Part shown: in pieces, positions 10,444 to 18,715 of the stretch | Layout: each line of letters starts with the position of its first letter | Numbering within the stretch: the first letter of the stretch is position 1 | Source of the DNA: Nitrospirota bacterium | GTDB lineage: Bacteria > Nitrospirota > Thermodesulfovibrionia > UBA6902 | NCBI GenBank assembly: GCA_016215115.1 | Contig: JACRLN010000006.1 | Span: 53,117-117,116, forward strand | Direction: 5' to 3' | Length of the DNA: 64,000 bases | Notes under the pieces: generated by a model | The model's database searches: none | The model's input: the letters and a program-made list of their open reading frames with translations, nothing else | What the model was told of the DNA's origin: nothing | Made by a program: the position numbers and the translations under genes

Positions 10444-10782
10444 ATGAACTTCATCAGACTTTTACCTGTAATATTGAGTTTGCTTCTTCTTGGAGCACAC
10501 TTTTTTCGAGCAGCTAACACGGTTATTTTTTTACTTACTGTAGCGACCCCGTTGCTTTTGCTGATTCGTAAACCCTGGGTTGTCCGGTCATGCCAGATAG
10601 TTCTTGTTGCAGGAGGAATTGAATGGATAAGAACCATGGTCGTCCTTGCAAAGATGCGTCAGGCTTCAGGAGAACCATGGGAGCGTCTGGCCCTGATTCT
10701 CGGAGGAGTGGCATTGTTTACAGTCTGTTCAGTGCTTGTCTTCAGATTCAGATCGTTGCGGGAACGGTATAAGCTTACCTAA
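10444..10782 (+). CDS. Small four-helix membrane protein, unknown function
   Basis: 112 residues from ATG 10444; the longer ORF from 10342 runs through a repeat element and is rejected. Four hydrophobic segments are visible (LLPVILSLLLLGAHFF, VIFLLTVATPLLLLI, CQIVLVAGGIEWI, LALILGGVALFTVCSVLVF), ending in a positive tail RSLRERYKLT. The WIRTM and MRQASGEPWERL loop resembles a small conserved inner-membrane family seen in anaerobes, but I do not recognise a named function. It stands alone after glnE. Confidence 0.6.
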   Translation: MNFIRLLPVILSLLLLGAHFFRAANTVIFLLTVATPLLLLIRKPWVVRSCQIVLVAGGIEWIRTMVVLAKMRQASGEPWERLALILGGVALFTVCSVLVFRFRSLRERYKLT

Positions 10783-10850
10783 TGTAATCAATAACTTTAA
10801 GAACCTTATGAACTAAACCGTCTACTGAAAAACCAGATTGAACTCAGAGA

Positions 10851-10899
10851 TTGACAATAATATCTGATTTTCTTATAATCAGATTATCTAATAATCAGA
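10851..10899 (+). promoter_or_regulatory. Consensus sigma-70 promoter with overlapping operator of vapBC
   Basis: TTGACA (10851-10856), a 17-bp spacer, then TATAAT (10874-10879): a perfect match to the housekeeping consensus. An inverted repeat TCTGATT (10863-10869)/AATCAGA (10877-10883) covers the spacer and -10, and a third AATCAGA follows at 10893-10899. This is the expected layout for autorepression by an AbrB-type antitoxin complex. Confidence 0.8.
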
Positions 10900-10913
10900 A
10901 AAGGAGGGCGCAT

Positions 10914-11186
10914 ATGTCTTTAGTGAAGATGAGGGAAAGAGGTCAGTTGACTATTCCCTATGAATACAGAAAAGAGCTTGGGCTGGAAGAAAAAGGAATG
11001 ATTAACCTCGTGAAAGTAGGCGATGTGCTCGTCCTGACCCGCAGGCCGCTTATTGGCGATGAGACATCAAGAAAAATCGAGAAGGCGATGAAGAAAAAGG
11101 GGCTGTCTCTTGACGACCTGCTGAGCAATCTCAAAGAGCAAAGGAAAAAGTACAACAAAGAGGCTTATGGAAAAACCGGGGCTTAG
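10914..11186 (+). CDS. vapB: AbrB/MazE-fold antitoxin (VapB-like)
   Basis: 90 residues from ATG 10914, with AAGGAGGG 5 nt upstream; an earlier in-frame start at 10851 lies in the promoter. The N-terminus MRERGQLTIPYEYRKELGLEEKGMINLVKVGD is a SpoVT/AbrB swapped-hairpin DNA-binding domain. The C-terminal half is charged and probably disordered, the part that wraps the toxin. It overlaps the PIN toxin gene by 20 bp, indicating coupled translation. Confidence 0.88.
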   Translation: MSLVKMRERGQLTIPYEYRKELGLEEKGMINLVKVGDVLVLTRRPLIGDETSRKIEKAMKKKGLSLDDLLSNLKEQRKKYNKEAYGKTGA

Positions 11187-11616
11187 GGTTTTTCTGGACA
11201 CAAGCGCCCTTATTGCGGGGATAGCATCTTCAAAAGGCGCCGCAAGGGAAGTGCTCCGTCTCGCGGAGATCGGGTTGATAGAAATATTCGTCTCAAGGCA
11301 GGTGATTGTGGAGGCTGACAGAAATATGGAAGCGAAACTGCCTGAAATGTTAAATGAATACCGCGCCTTCATTGAAAACCTCAGCCCCGTACTCGTTGAT
11401 GACCCCCGTCCCAGGGAGATCAGGAAATATTTTTCAATAATTAATTCAGACGACGCCCCTATTCTGGCCGCAGCCGTATCATCCGGGGTGAATTATCTTG
11501 TAACATGGGATACGAAGCATTTCATTAAGAAAAAAATCCAGCTTGATTCTGATTTGAAAATTGTCACGCCGGGAGAGTTCTTAAGATATTTCAGGGAATA
11601 TGTTGAGGGTTTATGA
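11167..11616 (+). CDS. vapC: PIN-domain toxin (VapC-like ribonuclease)
   Basis: 149 residues with the acidic PIN constellation: Asp in RVFLDTSALI near residue 11, Glu in VIVEAD, Asp in NSDDAPILAAA and Asp in YLVTWDTKHF. VapC toxins are Mg-dependent RNases, commonly cutting initiator tRNA or rRNA. The KGAAREVLRLAE and TWDTKHF signatures place it in the PIN_3-like group. The antitoxin is encoded just upstream with overlap. Confidence 0.88.
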   Translation: MEKPGLRVFLDTSALIAGIASSKGAAREVLRLAEIGLIEIFVSRQVIVEADRNMEAKLPEMLNEYRAFIENLSPVLVDDPRPREIRKYFSIINSDDAPILAAAVSSGVNYLVTWDTKHFIKKKIQLDSDLKIVTPGEFLRYFREYVEGL

Positions 11617-12025
11617 TAAGAATCCGGAAAGAACGTCCCTTTTATTTCTTCTGAATTTTGTATTCTGAATTCTTCTTCCCAACCTTACAAACCTCCAAGC
11701 TTTAAGTACCTTATGAACTATTTTTTCTCCTTCTGAAAATATAGGATGTGGAGCCTGTCAAAAAAATCAATTTATCTGTCTGTCATTCCGGCAGTCCTTA
11801 AGCCGGAATCTATTCTTTTCAATGCCTTCTGGATGCCTGATTACAGACTTCGGGCATGACAAAAATAAAAAATGGCAGTTTTTAGAAAGGCTCTGTGTCC
11901 CTTTCCCGTCACGATAGATGAAATAATTCTTGTGAATTCTTATAAACATAAGGTATATTTTTGATGATATACAGAAACCGTATAATAATTTATTAGCCGC
12001 TTCTTCTCAAGCTAAAGGAGGCTTT
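11617..12025. other. 409-bp intergenic region
   Basis: No convincing gene. It holds a GTCATTCC element (11782-11860) nested in a longer imperfect inverted repeat (GAGCCTGTCAAAAAA near 11753 and TTTTTAGAAAGGCTC ending near 11894), and the word CTTTAAGTACCTTATGAACTA (11700-11720) that also occurs near 10797 in front of vapBC. The 60-codon minus-strand frame here is made of repeat sequence and is not called. Confidence 0.6.
11782..11860. repeat. Dispersed inverted-repeat element, GTCATTCC family
   Basis: GTCATTCCGGCAGTCCTTAAGCCGGAATC on the left and GGATGCCTG...CGGGCATGAC on the right. The right end continues into AAAAATAAAAAATGGCA, shared almost exactly with the copy at 45034-45140. Confidence 0.85.
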
Positions 12026-12703
12026 ATGAACCTAATGACTCGTATCAATGAGATTGGTAATGATATGGTTGCATGTGACAATCACTGCCTCAGAATAGCT
12101 CTGGATTTGCGTAAGGGCATATTGCCTCGATGCTTGATTCTGGAAACAAAGGATCGCGAACACGGTAAAGGCTCCATCATTGTCGGCATGAACCCTGGCC
12201 GCTCAAAGGAACCTGAGCGGAAATTCTACCGCGACAATGGGCAAACTTATGAGCAAGTCATAGCATATTGGCAGGATCATATTGGCTATCGCCGTAAGTA
12301 TTACAAACGACTGCGTGCGTTAGTGACCGACTTAGGGTTAAAAGGGCCCATTTTGTGGACAGAACTGGCAAAATGTGAAAGTAAAGATACCATGACTGTC
12401 CAAGAGCTATTACCAGCTTTTCGTACTTGCACGCAAAGCTATTTGCAGAAAGAATTACAGGCCGTTCCGAGTCATTGGCCACTGATAGCCGTCGGTAACG
12501 AATCCTACAAAGCACTGGCTTACATTTTTACGAGACGTGCCGTCATCGGCGTTCCGCACCCCACTGGTTCATACGGCCACTTCGAGAGCCTATTTGACAC
12601 GAAAGATCGATTATTGCCGAAAGTCAAAATGCCAACAAAAGACATTGTGAATGGAAAAAGTGGAAAAGCAGTTTGGCTCACGGTAAAACAGAAGCGCGGC
12701 TAA
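12026..12703 (+). CDS. DUF1643/uracil-DNA-glycosylase-fold-like protein
   Basis: 225 residues starting at ATG 12026 with a strong AAAGGAGG site. Two motifs recall the uracil-DNA glycosylase superfamily: IIVGMNPGRSK near residue 52 and GVPHPTGSYG near residue 174, with IAVGNESYKAL between them. No transmembrane segment. The next gene is nuclease-like, so the pair may act in DNA processing or defence. Base composition and codon use look different from the flanking genes (more CGC, GCC and ACG), hinting at transfer. Family assignment is by motif only and enzymatic activity is unproven. Confidence 0.5.
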   Translation: MNLMTRINEIGNDMVACDNHCLRIALDLRKGILPRCLILETKDREHGKGSIIVGMNPGRSKEPERKFYRDNGQTYEQVIAYWQDHIGYRRKYYKRLRALVTDLGLKGPILWTELAKCESKDTMTVQELLPAFRTCTQSYLQKELQAVPSHWPLIAVGNESYKALAYIFTRRAVIGVPHPTGSYGHFESLFDTKDRLLPKVKMPTKDIVNGKSGKAVWLTVKQKRG

Positions 12704-12760
12704 TACCTCGTTGCACCGGACGGCTTCGCCTCGTTGTCGGTGAACGCGACCGTTAGTTAC
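12700..12760. other. Imperfect hairpin resembling an integron attC site
   Basis: Right after the 12026 gene, TCGTTGCACCGGACGG-CTTCG and GTCGGTGAACGCGACCGTTAGTTAC form an imperfect long hairpin with an inner GGCTTCGCC loop stem, ending in CGTTAG. Gene-cassette attC sites have this shape and length (~60 bp). The terminal boxes do not match the RYYYAAC/GTTRRRY consensus well and no integrase is visible, so this is tentative. Confidence 0.2.
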
Positions 12761-12791
12761 AGAAAAATATTAAAAAATGGGAGGTGCTACG

Positions 12792-13301
12792 ATGCACAGA
12801 GAATCGCCGACAACGATTGATATCAACGAGGATTTAATCAGGAATATTGAAGCTGCAATGAAAGCTGCATTGATATACGAAAAATCAACAGGCGGAAAAA
12901 GAAAACTTGGCATTACTGGTGAAGTTGGTGAAGTTATCGTTGTTCATTCGCTAAAAGAACAGTTGGGCCTCAAACTGGTTGCTGACCCACGATCACAGGG
13001 GTTTGATGCCATAGATAAAAACAATAAATATGTTCAAATCAAGACATGCAGAAGTGAATCGGGAGAGGAACCTAAGTTGATTGGGCGCATGAGTCGATTT
13101 TCTAAGCACAGATTTGATTATGCATTACTGGCTTTCTTGGGCAACGACTACAAGTTACGTAAAGTCTGGAAACTTTCATATCACAAATTGGAACCGATAA
13201 TAAATAAGGAGCAGACAGAAAGAAGCGGCCCGAGGTTAAAGACTTTTATTGATGCGGCAGGCAAACCGATATTTGACGAAACAAATATGGAAAAGGTCTA
13301 A
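12792..13301 (+). CDS. DUF6998-like / PD-(D/E)XK nuclease-like protein
   Basis: 169 residues from ATG 12792, which has GGGAGGTG 5-12 nt upstream; the ATG at 12777 sits before that site and is rejected. The core LGITGEVGEVIVVHSL...QGFDAIDKNNKYVQIKTCR shows the E, D and Q-x-K pattern of PD-(D/E)XK nucleases, in the arrangement seen in small DUF6998-type proteins often found beside restriction or defence genes. It follows the 12026 gene by 88 bp and may be functionally paired. Activity is inferred from the fold motif only. Confidence 0.55.
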   Translation: MHRESPTTIDINEDLIRNIEAAMKAALIYEKSTGGKRKLGITGEVGEVIVVHSLKEQLGLKLVADPRSQGFDAIDKNNKYVQIKTCRSESGEEPKLIGRMSRFSKHRFDYALLAFLGNDYKLRKVWKLSYHKLEPIINKEQTERSGPRLKTFIDAAGKPIFDETNMEKV

Positions 13302-13412
13302 CACTTATAATGCCTCCGGTTGTCAAGCATGTATGTATACTCTCCACAGGCATTACTGAAAATTCTGCTTCAGAAAGAATCTTAAAGTAATAATTCAGAA
13401 GTTCCGATAATT

Positions 13413-15998
13413 ATGCATAAAGAAGATGGGACAGTTATGATATCTATTCGAGTTGCCAAAGCAGTCATGCTGACACTGCTGTTTACAGTCTTCCTGGATG
13501 CAGTTGCACTTGCTGGAATCATTGGCGCAGAAAAAGTGCAGCACAAGGAAATCAATGAGGCCCTTGCTATCGGACAAGCACAAGAGGTGCTGGTGATCTT
13601 CGATGAATCCACTGTTTTACAGACCGCAGCCGCTTTACGCAAGAAGGCCAAAGCTGTGCATGATAACGCTGCTATTCTGGAGACAAAGGCATCAATGTAC
13701 AAGTCGCTGAAGCAGACTGTCATGAAAGACGTGTCAATTAACGACATTGAAATATTACAGGATTACAGCCATCTCCCAATAATGTTCCTGAAATTGAAAA
13801 CGATGAACAGCCTGCAAGCGCTCCTTAGGCATCCATCCGTTATCAGAGTCTACAAGAATGAAACCCGGGAACTTTTATTATCTGAAAGTCTGCCGCTAAT
13901 TGAGCAGCCCATTGTCGCTGATGCAGGTTATGACGGCTCCGGAACAACAGTTGCTGTGCTTGATACTGGCGTAGATTATACAAGAGCTGCATTTGGTTCA
14001 TGCAGCAGCCCAGGATACCCCGCCGGATGTAGAGTGATAGCCGCATATGAATTTGCCCCTCAAGACTATTCTTTGGACAACGACGGTCATGGCACAAATG
14101 TTGCGGGAATTGTTCTCGGAGTGGCTCCGGATACCAGAATCATAGCATTAGATGTATTTCGAACTGATGGGTTAGCCTACAGTTCGGATGTTATCGCTGC
14201 CATTAATTGGGTGATTGCCAACAAAGCCACCTATAACATAGTCGCTATGAATTTGAGCTTAGGATCCGGTGGGTTTACATCACCCTGCACAACCGATGTT
14301 TACGTTTCTCCTATAAGCAACGCTCGGAATGCGGGCATTCTTGCATCTATCTCCTCTGGGAATGATGGCTATATAAATGCCATAACATCTCCCGCCTGCG
14401 TGCCAGCAGCGATATCAGTCGGTGCAGTGTATGACTCTAATGTGGGATCGAAATCATGGGTAGATGGGGACTGTACCGATAGCGTCACATATGCCGACTT
14501 GGTAACTTGTTTTTCAAATAACGCTAACTTTTTGACAATGCTTGCACCGGGCGCAATGATAACCGCTGCGGGAACAACACTTGGAGGAACATCCCAAGCT
14601 GCTCCGCACGTTGCCGGAGCTATTGCAGTACTGCGTGAGGCCTATCCGTCAGAATCAACTGATGCCATTATAAACAGACTTACAAACACCGGTGTGCTTG
14701 TAAGTGATCCCAGAAATGGAATTACAAAACCTCGGCTCGATCTACTTGCAGCTTATAATTATGATGTTACTCCCCCACCAGCCCCCATCGGGCTTAATGT
14801 GACTCCAAGTTCATATACGAATACAAACTCATTTTCTATTAACTGGACTAATCCGTATGATTTTTCAGGTATTGTAGGTGCATATTACAAACGTGGAACT
14901 CCTCCGGCATCAAATGCAGATTATGATGGTTATACGACAAGCAAGCCATTTAATGTTTCTGCTACAGCTCAGGGCGGACAGACGATTTATGTATGGCTGA
15001 AAGACGGTAAAGACGGTCAGGGTAATGTAAGCTACGAAAACAGTGCATCGACTACTCTCTACCATGACGATATAGAGCCTTATAGTGGCATCAACAATGC
15101 ATCAGCAGGCAATGCACAGGTTACGCTGAGCTGGTACGGCTTTGACAGCGGCGGCAGCGGCCTGAAAAGCTTTGATACATACAAGGTGGTCAGAAGTACC
15201 GGCACATTTCCAAGCGATCAGTGTTCAGACGGCGATCAAGTCTATCTCGGTGCTGGGACATCCGTCACTGATCCCGAACTTCTGAATGGTGCCCAGTATT
15301 ACTACAGAATATGCGCCTACGACAACGCAGGGAACGTCTCGACAGGAGCAACAGCAAGTGCGATGCCTTCTTCCTATACAGCGATGCAGGTGCTTACTCC
15401 GAACGGCGGAGAAATCATCCCTTCCGGTTCGACATATGCCATCACATGGGGGGCACCGCCTAATGTGGTTAAATTTAAACTGAAGTATTCGCTGAATAAC
15501 GGTGTAAAGTGGACGGCGATACCGGGATACATATACGGTTACAGTTACGACTGGACGGTGCCTGTTCCGGTGAAAAACCAAAAGGCCTGCAAGATAAAGA
15601 TCATCGGCTACAAGGAAGGCGCAACGGTGAGTTCCGGGGCCGATGTGAACAATTTGCTGTACACCATTGAGACTGTCAGCATAACAGCGCCCAACGGCGG
15701 CGAACCCCTTACCAGCAGTGTGCCCTATACAATCGGTTGGAAGATAAACGGCATGAAGCAAGGGGCATCAATTGCAAGAATTGATTTATCGTATAGCAAG
15801 GATGGCGGCGTGACATGGATTCCGATCAAAACCATAGAGGAGAATTTTTCGCAGAATGCCGCGTATGAATATTTATGGGATACCATTCCAGTTGTTTCAA
15901 AACCGAAAAACAAGTGCAAGGTCAGGGTTATTCTCAAAGACTCGTCGGGTGCTGTCCTGGGCATTGATGCCAGCGATGGTTTGTTCACAATTCAATAA
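13413..15998 (+). CDS. Secreted subtilisin-like serine protease with C-terminal Ig/FnIII-type domains
   Basis: 861 residues. A signal peptide (VAKAVMLTLLFTVFLDAVALA) precedes an inhibitor-like pro-region and a peptidase S8 domain with Asp184 (AVLDTGVDY), His226 (DGHGTNVAG) and Ser394 (GGTSQAAPHVAG); the oxyanion Asn is in SSGNDGY. After it come a FnIII-like segment with APIGLNVTPS and WTNPYDFSGI, a second such segment, and two copies of a module starting PNGGE (about residues 660 and 755), typical of Ser/Thr-rich cell-surface beta-sandwiches. ATG 13437 is an equally good start. No sorting signal is evident, so it is probably secreted or loosely surface-bound. Confidence 0.85.
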   Translation: MHKEDGTVMISIRVAKAVMLTLLFTVFLDAVALAGIIGAEKVQHKEINEALAIGQAQEVLVIFDESTVLQTAAALRKKAKAVHDNAAILETKASMYKSLKQTVMKDVSINDIEILQDYSHLPIMFLKLKTMNSLQALLRHPSVIRVYKNETRELLLSESLPLIEQPIVADAGYDGSGTTVAVLDTGVDYTRAAFGSCSSPGYPAGCRVIAAYEFAPQDYSLDNDGHGTNVAGIVLGVAPDTRIIALDVFRTDGLAYSSDVIAAINWVIANKATYNIVAMNLSLGSGGFTSPCTTDVYVSPISNARNAGILASISSGNDGYINAITSPACVPAAISVGAVYDSNVGSKSWVDGDCTDSVTYADLVTCFSNNANFLTMLAPGAMITAAGTTLGGTSQAAPHVAGAIAVLREAYPSESTDAIINRLTNTGVLVSDPRNGITKPRLDLLAAYNYDVTPPPAPIGLNVTPSSYTNTNSFSINWTNPYDFSGIVGAYYKRGTPPASNADYDGYTTSKPFNVSATAQGGQTIYVWLKDGKDGQGNVSYENSASTTLYHDDIEPYSGINNASAGNAQVTLSWYGFDSGGSGLKSFDTYKVVRSTGTFPSDQCSDGDQVYLGAGTSVTDPELLNGAQYYYRICAYDNAGNVSTGATASAMPSSYTAMQVLTPNGGEIIPSGSTYAITWGAPPNVVKFKLKYSLNNGVKWTAIPGYIYGYSYDWTVPVPVKNQKACKIKIIGYKEGATVSSGADVNNLLYTIETVSITAPNGGEPLTSSVPYTIGWKINGMKQGASIARIDLSYSKDGGVTWIPIKTIEENFSQNAAYEYLWDTIPVVSKPKNKCKVRVILKDSSGAVLGIDASDGLFTIQ

Positions 15999-16105
15999 TG
16001 TCTTGGTCCGGTAGTCTTTAAGGATTCCGGTAAGGATTCCGGTTATTGAGACGTCAGACGTTATGATGTATAATTAGTTCCATCTGTAAGAAAGCAATAA
16101 AAAAA

Positions 16106-16154
16106 CTGGATTCCCGTTTTCACCAACAGTAGGTGCCTTAAGCACGGGAATGAC
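16106..16154. repeat. Half copy of the GTCATTCC element family
   Basis: Only the right half is present: CTGGATTCCCG...CACGGGAATGAC, immediately upstream of the second glnA. The left half is missing, suggesting decay or partial deletion. Confidence 0.7.
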
Positions 16155-16171
16155 AAAGAGAGGAGTCAAAC

Positions 16172-17503
16172 ATGGACAAGCCCAGAGACAAAGAAGACGT
16201 TTTAGAGCTGGTAGAAAAAAATAATGTGAAATTCATCAGACTGTGGTTTACGGATATCCTCGGTCAACTGAAAAGCTTTGCCATTACAAGCGAGGAGCTT
16301 GAAGGAGCGTTTGATGAGGGGATGGGTTTTGACGGTTCATCAATTAAAGGGTTTGCACGTATTGATGAAAGCGACATGATCGCAAAGCCGGACCCGACTA
16401 CTTTCCAGATCGTACCATGGAGGCCGAAGGAACAGGCGGTGGCGAGGATGTACTGCGATATACTCAACCCTGACGGCACTCCTTATGAGGGCGACCCGCG
16501 ATATGCTTTGAAGAGAAACCTTGAAAGACTGAAAGAAAAGAGCTATACACTTTATCTTGGGCCGGAGCTTGAATTTTTTTATTTTAAAAATGATAAAGGC
16601 ACAGAGGTGCTGGATGAGGGAGGATACTTCGATCTGACAACTCTGGATGCGGCAAGCGACCTGAGAAGGGAGACAGTGCTCACCCTTGAATCAATGGGAA
16701 TAAAAGTTGAATATTCACACCACGAGGTTGCGCCTTCACAGCATGAAATTGACCTGAAATATGCAGACGCCTTAACAATGGCAGACAATGTCATGACCTA
16801 CAGAGTTGTAGTTAAAGAGGTTGCGTCAAAATACGGCTATTACGCTACATTCATGCCAAAACCCATCTTTGGTAAAAATGGAAGCGGGATGCATACACAC
16901 CAGTCGCTTTTTAAAGGCGACAAGAATGCTTTTTTTGATGCTAAAGATAAGTTTTATCTCTCTGAGACAGCAAAAAAATATATAGCAGGATTGTTAAAAC
17001 ATGCACCCGAGATTACCGCAGTGGCTAACCAGTGGGTTAATTCATATAAAAGACTTGTCCCCGGATATGAAGCGCCTGTTTATATTGCATGGGCGCGGAG
17101 AAACCGTTCAGCGCTCGTCAGGGTGCCTCTATATAAACCCGGCAAGGAAAAGGCGACAAGGATCGAACTTCGTTCACCTGATCCGGCATGTAATCCGTAT
17201 CTTGCCTTCTCTGTAATGCTTGCCGCGGGATTGGAAGGCATTGAAAAAAACTATGAGCTTCCTGAACCTGTTGAAAAAGATATTTACCACCTTAGCGAAG
17301 AGGAGAAACAGGAACTTGGGATAAAGTCTTTGCCGGGAAGCTTGATTGAGGCAATAGAGATAGTCGAGAAAAGCGAGGTTGTACGCAAGGCTCTTGGCGA
17401 TCACATATTCAACAATTTCATTGAGAACAAGAAGATAGAGTGGGACGACTACCGCACAAAGATTCACCCTTATGAGTTAGAGCGGTATCTGCCGATACTG
17501 TAA
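16172..17503 (+). CDS. glnA: Glutamine synthetase type I, alpha subtype
   Basis: 443 residues, the GSI-alpha length, versus 470 for the copy at 5369. Motifs: GFDGSSIKGFARI, GPELEFFYF, MPKPIFGKNGSGMHTHQS, NRSALVRVP and RIELRSPDPACNPY. The region equivalent to the adenylylation loop reads EKDIYHLSEEEKQELGIKSLPGSL, as in alpha-type enzymes that are usually feedback-inhibited rather than adenylylated. GAGAGGAG lies 8 nt before the start. It stands alone, with no PII or GlnR-like regulator next to it. Confidence 0.96.
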   Translation: MDKPRDKEDVLELVEKNNVKFIRLWFTDILGQLKSFAITSEELEGAFDEGMGFDGSSIKGFARIDESDMIAKPDPTTFQIVPWRPKEQAVARMYCDILNPDGTPYEGDPRYALKRNLERLKEKSYTLYLGPELEFFYFKNDKGTEVLDEGGYFDLTTLDAASDLRRETVLTLESMGIKVEYSHHEVAPSQHEIDLKYADALTMADNVMTYRVVVKEVASKYGYYATFMPKPIFGKNGSGMHTHQSLFKGDKNAFFDAKDKFYLSETAKKYIAGLLKHAPEITAVANQWVNSYKRLVPGYEAPVYIAWARRNRSALVRVPLYKPGKEKATRIELRSPDPACNPYLAFSVMLAAGLEGIEKNYELPEPVEKDIYHLSEEEKQELGIKSLPGSLIEAIEIVEKSEVVRKALGDHIFNNFIENKKIEWDDYRTKIHPYELERYLPIL

Positions 17504-17593
17504 AATTAGCGATCTTCAGAAGCTTGGTAGACAAGACATTGCAACATCCATGCTGATAATCTCCTGTGCTTTCTTAATTCTATAAACGGCAAT

Positions 17594-17750
17594 TAACCAC
17601 AGAGTATACTGAGAACACAGAGATAAAAGAATTCATATTCAAAAACTTACTCACAATATTTGCATCTGTTTTGCTCTCACCCGAAAGGGGAAATGACTTT
17701 ATGTCTTAACATATTGTCTTTCAAGTCTTTCTCTGTGATCTCTGTGGCTC
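17594..17750. repeat. Dispersed inverted-repeat element, CCACAGAG family
   Basis: TTAACCACAGAG...GAACACAGAGAT on the left and TCTCTGTGATCTCTGTGGCT on the right, with the outer box TAGGTTAATGTG following. It fills the gap between glnA and the convergent znuB. One of five related copies. Confidence 0.85.
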
Positions 17751-17766
17751 AACTGCTTTTTTTAGG

Positions 17767-18579
17767 TTAATGTGTTCTCCTTGAATTCAACATCGTCAAA
17801 AAGAATATCCCGATACTCACAAGCACGATAGTTGGTCCGGATGCGGTATTGAGATAAACGGATGCTATAAGCCCTATAAACCCGGACACAAGACCGAAGA
17901 CGCAGGAGAGGCTGAAAAGGTGTTTCATGCTTGAAGCAAGATTTTTGGCTGCGGCAGCAGGGACAATGAGGAGCGATGTTACAAGGATGATGCCGATAAT
18001 TTTCAGGCTCACCGTCACGACCACTGCGATGATAAAAAAGAGCAGATATTCAAAAAGCCTTACATTTATCCCCTCCACCTGCGCAAGGTCCCTGTTGAAG
18101 GTGATCTGGAGAAGCGGTTTTGAAAAAAACAGCAAAATGACAACGGAGAGGATACTGATAATAAAAAGGAATAACAGGTCGGTACTGGTAATTGCAAGAA
18201 TGTCGCCGAACAGGTAGGTAAAAATATCCACCCTGTACCCTTTGAGCATTCCGATCACCAGCATTCCTGACGCGATAGCGCCTGAAAATGCAATGCCAAT
18301 GACTGTGTCGTGTGACAGCGTTGTCTTTTCAGACAGGAATGCAATCAGGAGGGACACAAGCATTGCAACAATAAGAGATGACATTGATAAATCAATGCCG
18401 AGCAGTGCGCCCACTGCAATGCCTGCAAAGGCCGAATGAGAGATAGCGTCAGAGAAAAAAGACATCCTCCGCAGCACTACAAAATTCCCCACAAAGGGGC
18501 AGAGTACTCCCACCATCAGTGAGGCTAAAAAAGCCCTCTGGATGAACGGATATGATAAGAATTCAGTAATCATATTCAT
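17767..18579 (-). CDS. znuB: Zinc/manganese ABC transporter permease
   Basis: 270 residues, about eight hydrophobic segments, ABC-3 family. It starts FLSYPFIQRAFLASLMVGVLCPFVGNFVVLRRMSFFSDAISHSAFAGIAVG, with the conserved DAISHSAFAG cytoplasmic signature that contacts the ATPase. It is the third gene of znuA-znuC-znuB, but a GTCATTCC element sits in the 136-bp gap before it, so its translation is not coupled to znuC. Confidence 0.92.
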   Translation of the reverse strand: MNMITEFLSYPFIQRAFLASLMVGVLCPFVGNFVVLRRMSFFSDAISHSAFAGIAVGALLGIDLSMSSLIVAMLVSLLIAFLSEKTTLSHDTVIGIAFSGAIASGMLVIGMLKGYRVDIFTYLFGDILAITSTDLLFLFIISILSVVILLFFSKPLLQITFNRDLAQVEGINVRLFEYLLFFIIAVVVTVSLKIIGIILVTSLLIVPAAAAKNLASSMKHLFSLSCVFGLVSGFIGLIASVYLNTASGPTIVLVSIGIFFLTMLNSRRTH

Positions 18580-18622
18580 TTCTTAGGCATTCTTTTTTGT
18601 AATACCGGCGATCCTTGTATCC

Positions 18623-18692
18623 GTCATTCCCGCAGTCCTTAAGCGGGAATCTATTCTTTTAAGTTCTGGATTCCCGCCTTCGCGGGAATGAC
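18623..18692. repeat. GTCATTCC element inserted inside the znu operon
   Basis: GTCATTCCCGCAGTCCTTAAGCGGGAATC...CTGGATTCCCGCCTTCGCGGGAATGAC between znuC and znuB. The compact ~70-bp copy would form a strong hairpin in the operon transcript and could lower znuB expression. Confidence 0.85.
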
Positions 18693-18715
18693 AGCGTAAT
18701 CTGGATTCCAATATT

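Noticed and set aside
11767..11949. 60-codon minus-strand frame in the 11.6-12.0 kb gap
   Set aside because: Made from GTCATTCC element sequence; no domain and no ribosome site.
12700..13400. Calling an integron cassette array
   Set aside because: Only one imperfect attC-like hairpin, with poor R boxes and no integrase; reported only as a tentative hairpin.
15225..15761. 178-codon open frame antisense to the subtilase
   Set aside because: It is the shadow of a well-supported gene; composition is low in typical core residues and no ribosome site is present.
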